DNA from: Gammaproteobacteria bacterium
GTDB lineage: Bacteria > Pseudomonadota > Gammaproteobacteria > Steroidobacterales > Steroidobacteraceae
Assembly: GCA_025350055.1 (NCBI GenBank)
Contig: JANXYK010000025.1
Span: 27,519-91,518, forward strand
DNA length: 64,000 nucleotides
Reading direction: 5' to 3'
Shown here: one piece after another, positions 56,147 to 64,000 of the stretch
How positions within the stretch are numbered: the stretch's first letter is position 1
Layout of the letters: every line of letters starts with the position of its first letter
Program-made: the position numbers and the translations under genes
Notes under the pieces: generated by a model
Databases searched by the model: none
What the model saw: only the letters and a program-made list of their open reading frames with translations
What the model was told of the DNA's origin: nothing

Positions 56147-57190
56147 ATGAGCATTGCGGTCGGCGAGCTCGCAGTGCGCTTTGGCTGCGAGCTGGTGGGT
56201 GACCCGGATCGGCGGGTGCAGCGTGTCGCCACGCTGGCTGCGGCCGATCCGGATTCCCTGGCCTTCCTGGCCAATCCCCAGTACCGGCGCCAGCTGGCCA
56301 CGACCCGCGCCGGTGTCGTGGTGCTGGATGCGGCCAGCGCGTCGCAGTGCCCCAGTGCCGCGCTGATCAGCGCCAACCCCTACGCCACCTATGCGCGCAT
56401 CGCGGCGCTCCTGCACCCGGAGCCGCCCGCGCGCCCCGGCGTGCATCCGGGAGCCTGCGTCGATGAGCGCGCCAGCATTGACGCCAGCGCCAGTGTCGGC
56501 GCGCAGGCCGTGATCGGCGCGCATTGCCGCATCGGCGAGCGGGTGCAGATCGGTGCCGGCTGCGTGCTGGGCGAGGGCGTCGAGATCGGTGCGGATTGCC
56601 TGGTGCATCCGCGGGTGACGATCGAGCGCGGCGTGCGGCTGGGAGCACGGGTGCGGGTGCAATCAGGCGCGGTGATCGGCTCCGACGGCTTCGGCTTTGC
56701 GCGCGATGCGGGCGGCTGGGTAGTGGTGCCGCAGCTCGGTGCGGTGCGCATCGGCGATGACGTGGAAATCGGCGCAAATACGACCATAGATCGCGGCGCG
56801 ATCGAAGATACCGTGATCGGCGCGGGTGTAAAGCTCGACAACCATATCCAGATCGCCCACAACGTGCAGATCGGTGAGCACACCGTGATGGCCGCCTGCA
56901 GCGGCATTTCGGGCAGCACGCGCATCGGCGCACGCTGCATGATCGCCGGCATGGTGGGCATCGTTGGCCACCTGGACATCTGCGATGATGTGATCATCAC
57001 CGGCATGTCGATGGTGGCGCATTCCATCAAGACGCCGGGGGTGTACTCCGGCGGCATCCCGGCAGCACCTGCAGCCTTGTGGCGGCGCCTGGCAGCGCGC
57101 TTCAGGCGCAGCGAGGCGCTCGCGCAGCGTGTGATGCGCCTGGAGCGCGCCGCGGGTATGGAATCCAAGGAGGATAGATCGCATGACTGA
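56147..57190 (+). CDS. lpxD: UDP-3-O-(3-hydroxyacyl)glucosamine N-acyltransferase LpxD
   Basis: The 347-residue enzyme adds the second hydroxyacyl chain in lipid A synthesis. It has the N-terminal uridine-binding domain ([21 protein letters not shown]), a hexapeptide-repeat left-handed helix ([22 protein letters not shown]) and the hallmark [10 protein letters not shown]. The catalytic His segment is [23 protein letters not shown] 56147 is chosen since the upstream frame to 56021 lies inside skp. It overlaps fabZ by eight bases. Confidence 0.96.
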   Translation: MSIAVGELAVRFGCELVGDPDRRVQRVATLAAADPDSLAFLANPQYRRQLATTRAGVVVLDAASASQCPSAALISANPYATYARIAALLHPEPPARPGVHPGACVDERASIDASASVGAQAVIGAHCRIGERVQIGAGCVLGEGVEIGADCLVHPRVTIERGVRLGARVRVQSGAVIGSDGFGFARDAGGWVVVPQLGAVRIGDDVEIGANTTIDRGAIEDTVIGAGVKLDNHIQIAHNVQIGEHTVMAACSGISGSTRIGARCMIAGMVGIVGHLDICDDVIITGMSMVAHSIKTPGVYSGGIPAAPAALWRRLAARFRRSEALAQRVMRLERAAGMESKEDRSHD

Positions 57191-57674
57191 GCTCACCACA
57201 CTCGACATCTACGACATACTCAAGCGCCTGCCGCACCGCTATCCCTTCCTGCTGGTCGATCGGGTGCTGGAGTTGGTGCCGGGCAAGAGCATCCGCGCGC
57301 TCAAGAATGTCACCTACAACGAGCCGTTCTTCCCCGGGCACTTTCCGCATCGGCCGGTGATGCCAGGCGTGATGATCATCGAGGCGCTGGCGCAGACCGC
57401 CGGCATCCTGGCCTTCGTGACCGCCGGCGTCGTACCGACCGAGAGCACGCGTTTCTATTTTGCGGGCATCGACAAGGCGCGCTTTCGTCGCCCGGTCGAG
57501 CCCGGTGACCAACTGCTCCTGAGCGCCCAGCTCGATCGCAACCTGCGCGGCATCTGGCGCCTCTCGGTGCTCGCGATGGTCGGCGAGGCGGAAGCCGCCG
57601 CTGCCGAATTGATGCTGGCGCCGGATTTGGCCAACACAGCACCGGGTATCGCACCTGGAAACAGCGCACCGTGA
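57183..57674 (+). CDS. fabZ: 3-hydroxyacyl-[acyl-carrier-protein] dehydratase FabZ
   Basis: The 163-residue hot-dog-fold enzyme dehydrates hydroxyacyl-ACP in fatty acid synthesis. It shows [42 protein letters not shown] (catalytic His and Glu) and the strand [19 protein letters not shown]. Length is slightly above the Escherichia coli protein (151). It overlaps lpxD and lpxA, tying fatty acid supply to lipid A synthesis. Confidence 0.96.
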   Translation: MTELTTLDIYDILKRLPHRYPFLLVDRVLELVPGKSIRALKNVTYNEPFFPGHFPHRPVMPGVMIIEALAQTAGILAFVTAGVVPTESTRFYFAGIDKARFRRPVEPGDQLLLSAQLDRNLRGIWRLSVLAMVGEAEAAAAELMLAPDLANTAPGIAPGNSAP

Positions 57675-58441
57675 TCGATCCGCGCGCAGTAGTCTCGGCA
57701 CAGGCCGAGCTGGCCCCGGATGTCTCGGTGGGGCCCTTCAGCGTGATCGGGCCCCACGTGACGATCGGTGCGCGCACCCGCATCGCCTCGCACGTGGTGG
57801 TCAACGGGCCGACCACGATCGGCGCCGACAACCAGATCTTCCAGTTTTCCTCGATCGGTGACGCGCCGCAGGACAAGAAATACAAGGGTGAGCTCACGCG
57901 CCTCGAGATCGGCGAGCGCAACGTGTTGCGCGAATTCTGCACCGTCAATCGCGGCACCACGCATGATCAGGGCGTGACGCGCGTCGGCAGCGACAATCTG
58001 CTGATGGCCTACAGCCATGTTGCCCACGACTGCCAGGTGGGCAGCCACATCGTGATGGCCAATGGCGCCACGCTCGGCGGGCATGTTCTGCTGGGTGACT
58101 GGGTGATCATGGGTGGCTACGCGGGGATCCACCAGTTCAGCAAAGTCGGGGCGCACGCCTTCATCGCGAACAACGCGGCCGTGACCCGCGATGTGCCGCC
58201 CTACATCATGGCGGTAGGCCAGCCAGCGGCGCCGCACTCGGTGAACAGTGAAGGCCTGAAGCGGCGCGGATTTACGGCGGAGCAGATCAGCCACATACGC
58301 GAGGCCTACCGTATCCTCTATCGGCGCGACCTGCCGCTCGGCGATGCCGTGCGCGAGCTCACCGCGCTCGCTGCCACGCAACCGGAAATCAAAGCCTTCG
58401 TGGATTTCATCGCCGCCTCGACGCGCAGCCTGATCCGCTGA
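57671..58441 (+). CDS. lpxA: UDP-N-acetylglucosamine acyltransferase LpxA
   Basis: The 256-residue enzyme carries out the first step of lipid A synthesis. It begins with hexapeptide repeats ([20 protein letters not shown]) and has the landmark [15 protein letters not shown], catalytic His in VAHDCQVG and the domain [11 protein letters not shown]. The C-terminal helical part includes [10 protein letters not shown]. The GTG start makes a GTGA overlap with fabZ; lpxB follows eight bases after its stop. Confidence 0.96.
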   Translation: MIDPRAVVSAQAELAPDVSVGPFSVIGPHVTIGARTRIASHVVVNGPTTIGADNQIFQFSSIGDAPQDKKYKGELTRLEIGERNVLREFCTVNRGTTHDQGVTRVGSDNLLMAYSHVAHDCQVGSHIVMANGATLGGHVLLGDWVIMGGYAGIHQFSKVGAHAFIANNAAVTRDVPPYIMAVGQPAAPHSVNSEGLKRRGFTAEQISHIREAYRILYRRDLPLGDAVRELTALAATQPEIKAFVDFIAASTRSLIR

Positions 58442-58448
58442 GCCTAAG

Positions 58449-59627
58449 ATGGCAGCGCTCCAGGGGGCAGCACAGAGCGCACAACGCGGGCCGCGCATCG
58501 TGATCGTCGCCGGTGAGGCTTCGGGCGACCAGCTCGGCGCCGCGCTGATCGAGGCACTGCGTGCGCAGCTCCCGGGTGCGCAGTTTGCCGGCATCCCAGG
58601 TCCCCTGATGCAGCAGGCCGGGTGCGAGGCCTGGCTGGGCGCCGAAGAGCTGGCGGTGATGGGCCTGTTCGAAGTGATTCCGCACCTGCCGCGATTGCTG
58701 CGCATCCGTCGCGATCTGATCAGGCGCGTGCTGGCCGACCCGCCCGACGTGTACATCGGCGTCGACTTCAAGGAATTCAATCTCAGCGTGGCGCGGCGGT
58801 TGAAATCAGCCGGCGTGCGCACCGTGCAATACGTGAGTCCGCAGGTCTGGGCCTGGCGCGAGAAGCGTGTGCATCGCATTGGCGCGGCCTGCGATCTGCT
58901 GTTATGCCTGCTGCCCTTCGAGCCGCCGTTCTATGCGCGCTTCGGCGTGCGCGCGCGTTTCGTGGGGCACCCGCTGGCTGACCAGATCCCGCTCGATGTC
59001 GATCGTCGCGCAGCACGAGCGCAGCTCGGCTTGTCGCCCGAGGGTCCCGTGGCAGCGTTGCTGCCGGGCAGCCGCGCCGGTGAGGTCGCGCGGCTGGGCG
59101 CGGATTTCATTGCCGCCGCGCGCGAACTGCGAGTGCTGGAGCCCGCGGTGCAGTTCGTGGCGCCGATGGCGAATGCCGCCACGCGTGCCTTGTTCGAGCG
59201 GGCGGGGGCTGAAGCCGCCGGCATCCGGCTGGTGGACGGACACTCGCGCGATGTCTTGCAGGCAGCCGAGGTGGCGCTGGTGGCCTCGGGTACCGCCACG
59301 CTCGAGGCGCTGCTGTGTCGTTGCCCGATGGTTGTGGCCTACAGGCTCGGCGCGCTGACGGCCTGGCTGCTGCGCGCGCTGCGCATGGTGCGCCTGCCGT
59401 ACTTCTCACTCCCCAACCTGCTGGCCGGCGAGGCGCTCATTCCCGAATTCTTCCAGCAGCAGGTACGTGGCGCGGCCCTGGCCAGCGCCATGCAGCGGCA
59501 GTTGCGCGATCGGCCGCAGCGCGAGCGGCTGATGCAGCGCTTTCGCGCCATCCACGAACAGTTGCGCCAGGACGGCGCGGCGCAGGCCGCCCGGGCGATC
59601 GTCGAGCTGCTGGATGAGCCGCGCTGA
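58449..59627 (+). CDS. lpxB: Lipid-A-disaccharide synthase LpxB
   Basis: The 392-residue GT19 glycosyltransferase joins UDP-diacylglucosamine and lipid X. Motifs are [95 protein letters not shown] and [21 protein letters not shown]. Length is near that of Escherichia coli (382). Its stop overlaps the rnhB start as TGATG. Confidence 0.96.
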   Translation: MAALQGAAQSAQRGPRIVIVAGEASGDQLGAALIEALRAQLPGAQFAGIPGPLMQQAGCEAWLGAEELAVMGLFEVIPHLPRLLRIRRDLIRRVLADPPDVYIGVDFKEFNLSVARRLKSAGVRTVQYVSPQVWAWREKRVHRIGAACDLLLCLLPFEPPFYARFGVRARFVGHPLADQIPLDVDRRAARAQLGLSPEGPVAALLPGSRAGEVARLGADFIAAARELRVLEPAVQFVAPMANAATRALFERAGAEAAGIRLVDGHSRDVLQAAEVALVASGTATLEALLCRCPMVVAYRLGALTAWLLRALRMVRLPYFSLPNLLAGEALIPEFFQQQVRGAALASAMQRQLRDRPQRERLMQRFRAIHEQLRQDGAAQAARAIVELLDEPR

Positions 59628-60214
59628 TGAGGCCGCTGCTGGCTGGCGTCGATGAGGCGGGCCGCGGCCCGCTGGCAGGTCCGGTGGTTGCCGCGGCGGT
59701 GATCCTCGATGCCACGCGGCCTATCGTCGGCCTGCGCGATTCCAAGAAACTCAGCGCCGCGCGGCGCACGGCGCTCGCGGCCGAGATACGCGAATGCGCG
59801 CTCGGCTGGGCGATCGCCGAGGCCAGCGCCGCCGAGATCGATACGCTCAACATCCTGCAGGCGACGCTGCTGGCAATGCAGCGCGCCCTGCAGCAGCTTA
59901 GCCCTAAGCCGCTGCATATCATCATCGATGGCAACAAGGCGCCGCAGCTCACTGATCTGGCAGCGAATTGCCTGGTGGAAACACTGGTGCGCGCCGACGA
60001 TCTGGTGCCGGCGGTCAGCGCCGCCTCGATCCTGGCGAAGACCTGGCGCGATGCGCTGATGAGCGAGCTGGATCGTGACTACCCCGGCTACGGCCTCGCC
60101 CAGCACCAGGGCTATCCGACCGCCGCGCACCTGGCCTCGCTGGCACGACTGGGGCCCACACCCATACATCGGCGCAGCTTCGCTCCGGTAAGATCCTGCC
60201 TCAATGAGCGCTGA
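59627..60214 (+). CDS. rnhB: Ribonuclease HII
   Basis: The 195-residue enzyme removes ribonucleotides and RNA from DNA-RNA hybrids. Catalytic acids are visible in [21 protein letters not shown] (Asp, Glu), IIIDGNKAP and the Asp in [17 protein letters not shown]. Length matches the family (198). It is coupled to lpxB by TGATG and overlaps dnaE by 11 bases. Confidence 0.96.
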   Translation: MRPLLAGVDEAGRGPLAGPVVAAAVILDATRPIVGLRDSKKLSAARRTALAAEIRECALGWAIAEASAAEIDTLNILQATLLAMQRALQQLSPKPLHIIIDGNKAPQLTDLAANCLVETLVRADDLVPAVSAASILAKTWRDALMSELDRDYPGYGLAQHQGYPTAAHLASLARLGPTPIHRRSFAPVRSCLNER

Positions 60215-63200
60215 GTTCGTACACCTTCGGGTCCATAGCGAATATTCGCTGATCGACAGCGTGGTGCGTGTGCCCGAGCTCATCGAAGCGGTGGCCACGG
60301 CCGGTATGGCGGCGATCGCGGTGAGCGATCAGGACAACCTGTTCGCGATGGTGAAGTTCTATCGCGCCGCGGTGTCGCGCGGCGTGCAGCCGATCGTCGG
60401 CGTCGACCTGCGGGTGCGCGAGACCGCCGATCCGCAGGGGCACTCGCGACTCACGCTGCTGTGCCAGAACCTCGAGGGTTATCGCAACCTCACGCGGCTG
60501 GTCTCGCGCGCCTGGCTGGAAGGGCAGGTGAAGGGCATACCGCTCGTCGATCGCTCGTGGCTGAGTCGCGATTCCACCAGTGGCCTGATCGCACTCTCCG
60601 GTGCGCAGCACGGCGACATCGGCCGTGCGTTGCTGCAGGCCCGTAGCGAACAGGCCCAGGCGGCGCTCGAGGCCTGGCTGGCGCTGTTCGGCGATCGCTT
60701 TTATATCGAAGTGCAACGCATCGGTGCGCCAGGCGAGGAAGCCTATGTGCCCGCGGCACTGGCGCTCGGCTGCGAGCGCGATGTGGCTTGCGTGGCGACC
60801 AATGACGTGCGCTTCCTGCAGGCCAGCGATTTCGAGGCGCACGAAGCGCGGGTGTGCATCCACGATGGCGCGCTGCTGGCCGATCCGGCGCGCGTGCGCC
60901 GCTACAGCGCGCAGCAGTTCCTGCGCAGTCCCGAGCAGATGGCGGCGCTGTTTCCCGAGGCGCCCGCGGTGCTGGCCAACAGTGTCGAGATCGCGCGCCG
61001 CTGCAGCCTGGCCTTGCGGCTCGGTGAGGCGCACCTGCCGGTGTTCCCGGTGGCAGCGGGCACCACGCCGGATGCATTCCTGCGCAGCGCGGCCGTGCGC
61101 GGCCTGGAAGTGAAGCTGGCCAACGCGAGTGCCGCGGGTGTGACGCTCGATGCCGCGGCCTACGGCGCGCGCCTTCACTCGGAGCTCGCGGTGATCTGCG
61201 CGATGGGCTTCGCCAGCTACTTCCTGATCGTGGCCGATTTCATCGACTGGGCCCGCAACCACGAGGTGCCCGTGGGTCCGGGTCGCGGCTCGGGTGCCGG
61301 CTCGCTCGTGGCCTACGCGCTGGGCATCACCGACATCGACCCGCTGCGCTACGACCTGCTGTTCGAGCGCTTCCTGAACCCCGAGCGCGTGTCGATGCCC
61401 GACTTCGACATCGACTTCTGCATGGCCGGCCGCGATCGCGTGATCGACTACGTGGCAGCGAAGTACGGGCCCGAGCGCGTCTCGCAGATCATCACCTACG
61501 GCACCATGGCGGCCAAGGCGGTGGTGCGCGATGTCGGGCGCGTGCAGGGGCATCCCTACGGCATGGTCGATCGCATCGCCAAGCTCATTCCCTTCGAGCT
61601 CGAGATGACGCTCGACAAGGCGCTCGAGAAAGAGCCCGAACTCAAACGCCTGTATCGCGAAGACGAGGAAGTGCACACGCTGATCGACATGGCGCGCGCA
61701 CTCGAGGGCCTGACGCGCAACGCCGGCAAACATGCCGGTGGCGTCGTGATCGCACCTTCGGTGCTGACCGACTTCGCGCCGCTGTACTGCGAGCAGGGCG
61801 GCGCCAACGTGGTGACGCAGTTCGACAAGGATGACGTCGAGGCCGCGGGACTGGTGAAGTTCGACTTCCTGGGCCTGCGCACGCTGACGGTGCTCGACTG
61901 GGCGGTGCGCGGCATCAATGCGGCGCGCGCTTTAGCCGGCGAGCCGGCGATCGATCTGCTGCACCTGCCGATGGCCGATGCCCCCACCTTCAAGCTGCTC
62001 AAGAGCTGCAGTACCACTGCGGTGTTCCAGCTCGAATCGCGCGGCATGAAGGATCTGATCCGCCGGCTCCAGCCCGATTGCTTCGAGGACATCATCGCGC
62101 TGGTGGCGCTGTTCCGACCCGGGCCGCTGCAGTCGGGCATGGTCGATGACTTCATCGCCCGCAAGCACAACCGCAGCGACCGGCCGATCGACTATCTGCA
62201 TCCGGACCTGAAGACGGTGCTCGCGCCGACCTACGGCGTGATCCTGTACCAGGAACAGGTGATGCAGATCGCGCAGGTGCTGGCCGGCTATACGCTCGGC
62301 GGCGCCGACCTGCTGCGCCGCGCGATGGGCAAGAAGAAGCCCGAGGAGATGGCCAAGCAGCGCAACATCTTCATCGAGGGCGCGGTGGCGCGCGGCGTGG
62401 TGCGCGCGCGCGCCGAATACATCTTCGACCTGATGGAGAAATTCGCCGGCTACGGTTTCAACAAATCGCACTCGGCCGCCTACGCGCTGCTCTCGTACCA
62501 GACCGCGTACCTGAAGGCGCACTATCCGGCGGCCTTCATGGCCGCGGTGCTCTCCGCCGACATGGATCACACCGACAAGGTGGTCACACTGATCGATGAC
62601 TGCCGCAGCATGGGCCTCGCCGTGGAGCCCCCCGACGTGAATGCCTCGGGCTACGCCTTCGAGGTTTCCGGTGAAAAATCGATACGCTATGGCCTGGGCG
62701 CGGTGAAGGGCGTGGGCCGTGGTGCGGTCGAGGCGCTCACCGTCGAACGCAGTGCGCGCGGCGCCTACACCAGCCTCAAGGACTTGTGCCAGCGCGTGGA
62801 TCTGGCGCGCGTGAACCGGCGCGTGCTCGAAGCGCTGATCCGCTCGGGCTCCTGCGACAACCTGCATCACAATCGCGCACTGCTGATGGAGAGCCTGACG
62901 GTCGCGATGCGCTCGGGCGAACAGCAGGCGCGTGGCGCCGCGACCGGGCAGGACGATTTCTTCGGACTGAGCGCGCGCCCCGACACGGCCGTCGTCGCCT
63001 TTGTTGGCACGGTGTCTGAATGGAGCGAAGCGCAACGACTGGCGGGCGAGCGCGAGACCCTCGGCCTGTATCTCACCGGTCACCCGATCGCGCGCCTGGA
63101 GCGCGATCTGCCGCAGCTCGCTGGCGCGCGCATCGGCGACCTGGCGGCCGAGCCACGTCCGGCTGGCGGCGAGCCGCCGCGCTGGGGCGATGCCCGCAAC

Positions 63201-63716
63201 GTCAGCGCCGCCGGCTTGCTGCTCGAACTACGCCGGCGTGGCACGCGCGTCAGCGTGATCCTCGATGATCGCAGCGGGCGCATCGAAGTCACTTTCAGCG
63301 AAGAGGTCTGGCAACGGCACCGCGAACTGCTGGTGAAGGATGCGCTGATCCTGGTCGAGGGGAGCCTGCGTTTCGATGAATTCAGCGACGCGTGGCGCAT
63401 CCACGCCCGCAACGTCCAGGCGCTCGATGCCGCGCGCGAGCGCCTCGCCCGGCGCCTGGTGATCGACTGGACCGGCAACGCCGACGACCGGCGACTGCTG
63501 GGCCTGCTCGGCGATCAACTGAAAACCGCCCGCGGCGGCGACTGCGCCGTGACTGTGCGCTATGCAACCGAGCAGGCGTACGCGAGCTTCACGCTCGGCC
63601 CCGAGTGGAATGTGCGCGCGACGGCAGAACTGCTCGAGCAGTTGCAGCGCGCGATCGGCACCGTGCGGGTGGTCTATGGACCGCCCGGCGGTGCCAGCTC
63701 TGCCGCGGCCGGCTAA
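60204..63716 (+). CDS. dnaE: DNA polymerase III alpha subunit DnaE
   Basis: The 1170-residue replicative polymerase starts with a PHP domain ([23 protein letters not shown]). The palm holds [23 protein letters not shown] and the catalytic Asp pair in MPDFDIDFC (near residues 400-403), with the third acid near [14 protein letters not shown]. Later motifs are [27 protein letters not shown], a helix-hairpin-helix region and the OB domain [16 protein letters not shown]. The C-terminal segment likely binds tau and clamp. Length is near that of Escherichia coli DnaE (1160). It overlaps rnhB by 11 bases. Confidence 0.97.
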   Translation: MSAEFVHLRVHSEYSLIDSVVRVPELIEAVATAGMAAIAVSDQDNLFAMVKFYRAAVSRGVQPIVGVDLRVRETADPQGHSRLTLLCQNLEGYRNLTRLVSRAWLEGQVKGIPLVDRSWLSRDSTSGLIALSGAQHGDIGRALLQARSEQAQAALEAWLALFGDRFYIEVQRIGAPGEEAYVPAALALGCERDVACVATNDVRFLQASDFEAHEARVCIHDGALLADPARVRRYSAQQFLRSPEQMAALFPEAPAVLANSVEIARRCSLALRLGEAHLPVFPVAAGTTPDAFLRSAAVRGLEVKLANASAAGVTLDAAAYGARLHSELAVICAMGFASYFLIVADFIDWARNHEVPVGPGRGSGAGSLVAYALGITDIDPLRYDLLFERFLNPERVSMPDFDIDFCMAGRDRVIDYVAAKYGPERVSQIITYGTMAAKAVVRDVGRVQGHPYGMVDRIAKLIPFELEMTLDKALEKEPELKRLYREDEEVHTLIDMARALEGLTRNAGKHAGGVVIAPSVLTDFAPLYCEQGGANVVTQFDKDDVEAAGLVKFDFLGLRTLTVLDWAVRGINAARALAGEPAIDLLHLPMADAPTFKLLKSCSTTAVFQLESRGMKDLIRRLQPDCFEDIIALVALFRPGPLQSGMVDDFIARKHNRSDRPIDYLHPDLKTVLAPTYGVILYQEQVMQIAQVLAGYTLGGADLLRRAMGKKKPEEMAKQRNIFIEGAVARGVVRARAEYIFDLMEKFAGYGFNKSHSAAYALLSYQTAYLKAHYPAAFMAAVLSADMDHTDKVVTLIDDCRSMGLAVEPPDVNASGYAFEVSGEKSIRYGLGAVKGVGRGAVEALTVERSARGAYTSLKDLCQRVDLARVNRRVLEALIRSGSCDNLHHNRALLMESLTVAMRSGEQQARGAATGQDDFFGLSARPDTAVVAFVGTVSEWSEAQRLAGERETLGLYLTGHPIARLERDLPQLAGARIGDLAAEPRPAGGEPPRWGDARNVSAAGLLLELRRRGTRVSVILDDRSGRIEVTFSEEVWQRHRELLVKDALILVEGSLRFDEFSDAWRIHARNVQALDAARERLARRLVIDWTGNADDRRLLGLLGDQLKTARGGDCAVTVRYATEQAYASFTLGPEWNVRATAELLEQLQRAIGTVRVVYGPPGGASSAAAG

Positions 63717-63741
63717 GGTCCCAGCCAAGCCCCTCACCCAA

Positions 63742-64000
63742 GAACGCGCTGCCAAACGCAGGGTTCCGACATCCGTGCGCTTGCCCTCCGAGAGGCACTC
63801 GTTTAGCGTGTCGTGATGGCGTACTTGAGGGTGCATTTGCGGGAACGCCGTGAATCCGTCCATCGAGGCTCCGGCCGCGACATCCTGTCGCCGCCGGTCC
63901 CGCAAATGCACCCTCAAGTACGCCATCACGACACGCTAAACGAGTGCCTCTCGGAGGGCAAGCGCACGGATGTCGGAACCCTGCGTTTGGCAGCGCGTTC
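63742..64000. repeat. Long perfect inverted repeat (two 103-base arms, 53-base spacer) reaching the window edge
   Basis: Bases 63742-63844 are the exact reverse complement of 63898-64000. The spacer 63845-63897 holds a further small hairpin GCGACA-tcc-TGTCGC (63877-63891). The right arm ends at the window edge, so the repeat may extend farther. The inner end of the left arm and the spacer start contain the 24-base word shared with the element upstream of frr. No credible protein is encoded; apart from it the 284 bases after dnaE show nothing else. Confidence 0.9.

Noticed and set aside
63228..63929. Minus-strand frame running from the terminal repeat into dnaE
   Set aside because: Its N-terminal part is only the translated inverted repeat and the rest is antisense to dnaE.

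Overview
The window is a dense, GC-rich bacterial segment carrying about 53 intact protein genes, one gene cut by the left edge, and three broken genes. Genes commonly overlap by 4 to 8 bases, and GTG starts are frequent. The order rpsB-tsf-pyrH-frr-uppS-cdsA-dxr-rseP-bamA-skp-lpxD-fabZ-lpxA-lpxB-rnhB-dnaE is the classic gammaproteobacterial arrangement. Together with a large TonB-dependent receptor, a GTP-type PEP carboxykinase and a PhoU-rich Pho system, it suggests a free-living aerobic gammaproteobacterium, perhaps near the Xanthomonadales/Nevskiales/Steroidobacter group. That placement is inference; no rRNA or tRNA gene is present.

Layout. 1-11938: an accessory catabolic cluster. A FAD oxidoreductase and a class III aminotransferase lie on the minus strand. 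Divergent from them are a BetI-like TetR regulator, an acyl-CoA dehydrogenase, a four-gene polyamine/quaternary-amine-type ABC importer, a Rieske oxygenase with the Glu variant at the inter-centre position, and a TonB-dependent receptor. The set looks like a self-contained route for capture, import and oxidation of an amine-type substrate. 11935-17480: a minus-strand operon of a LolA-like protein, a very large Asp-box beta-propeller protein and a decayed amidohydrolase. 17531-20550: a ModE-like regulator, a perfect 26-bp palindrome, a ModA binding protein and an OprP-type porin, with no modB or modC. 20551-22666: a small defence-type islet (AbiEi/AbiEii toxin-antitoxin pair, a 44-bp palindrome, a decayed gene, a possible Fic remnant) at the 5' side of dusA.

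22667-29411: dusA, a cyclase-FHA fusion, pckG, a DinG/YoaA helicase and tsaB. 29420-40827: the phosphate regulon (phoB-phoR-phoU-dsbB, then pstS-pstC-pstA-phoU-pstB, then a porin and a second pstB), interrupted by dapE on the other strand. Three Pho boxes precede phoB, pstS and the porin. 40840-45167: dapD, glnD and map on the minus strand. 45205-63716: the translation and envelope-biogenesis run from rpsB to dnaE. 63742-64000: a 103-bp perfect inverted repeat that reaches the window edge and shares a 24-base word with a small hairpin element upstream of frr.

How it works together: PhoBR senses phosphate limitation and should activate its own operon, pst and the porin through the Pho boxes, while two PhoU proteins and two PstB ATPases offer alternative signalling or pump forms. 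The rpsB-to-dnaE run joins translation factors, isoprenoid and phospholipid steps, outer-membrane assembly (BamA, Skp, RseP) and lipid A synthesis (LpxD, LpxA, LpxB).
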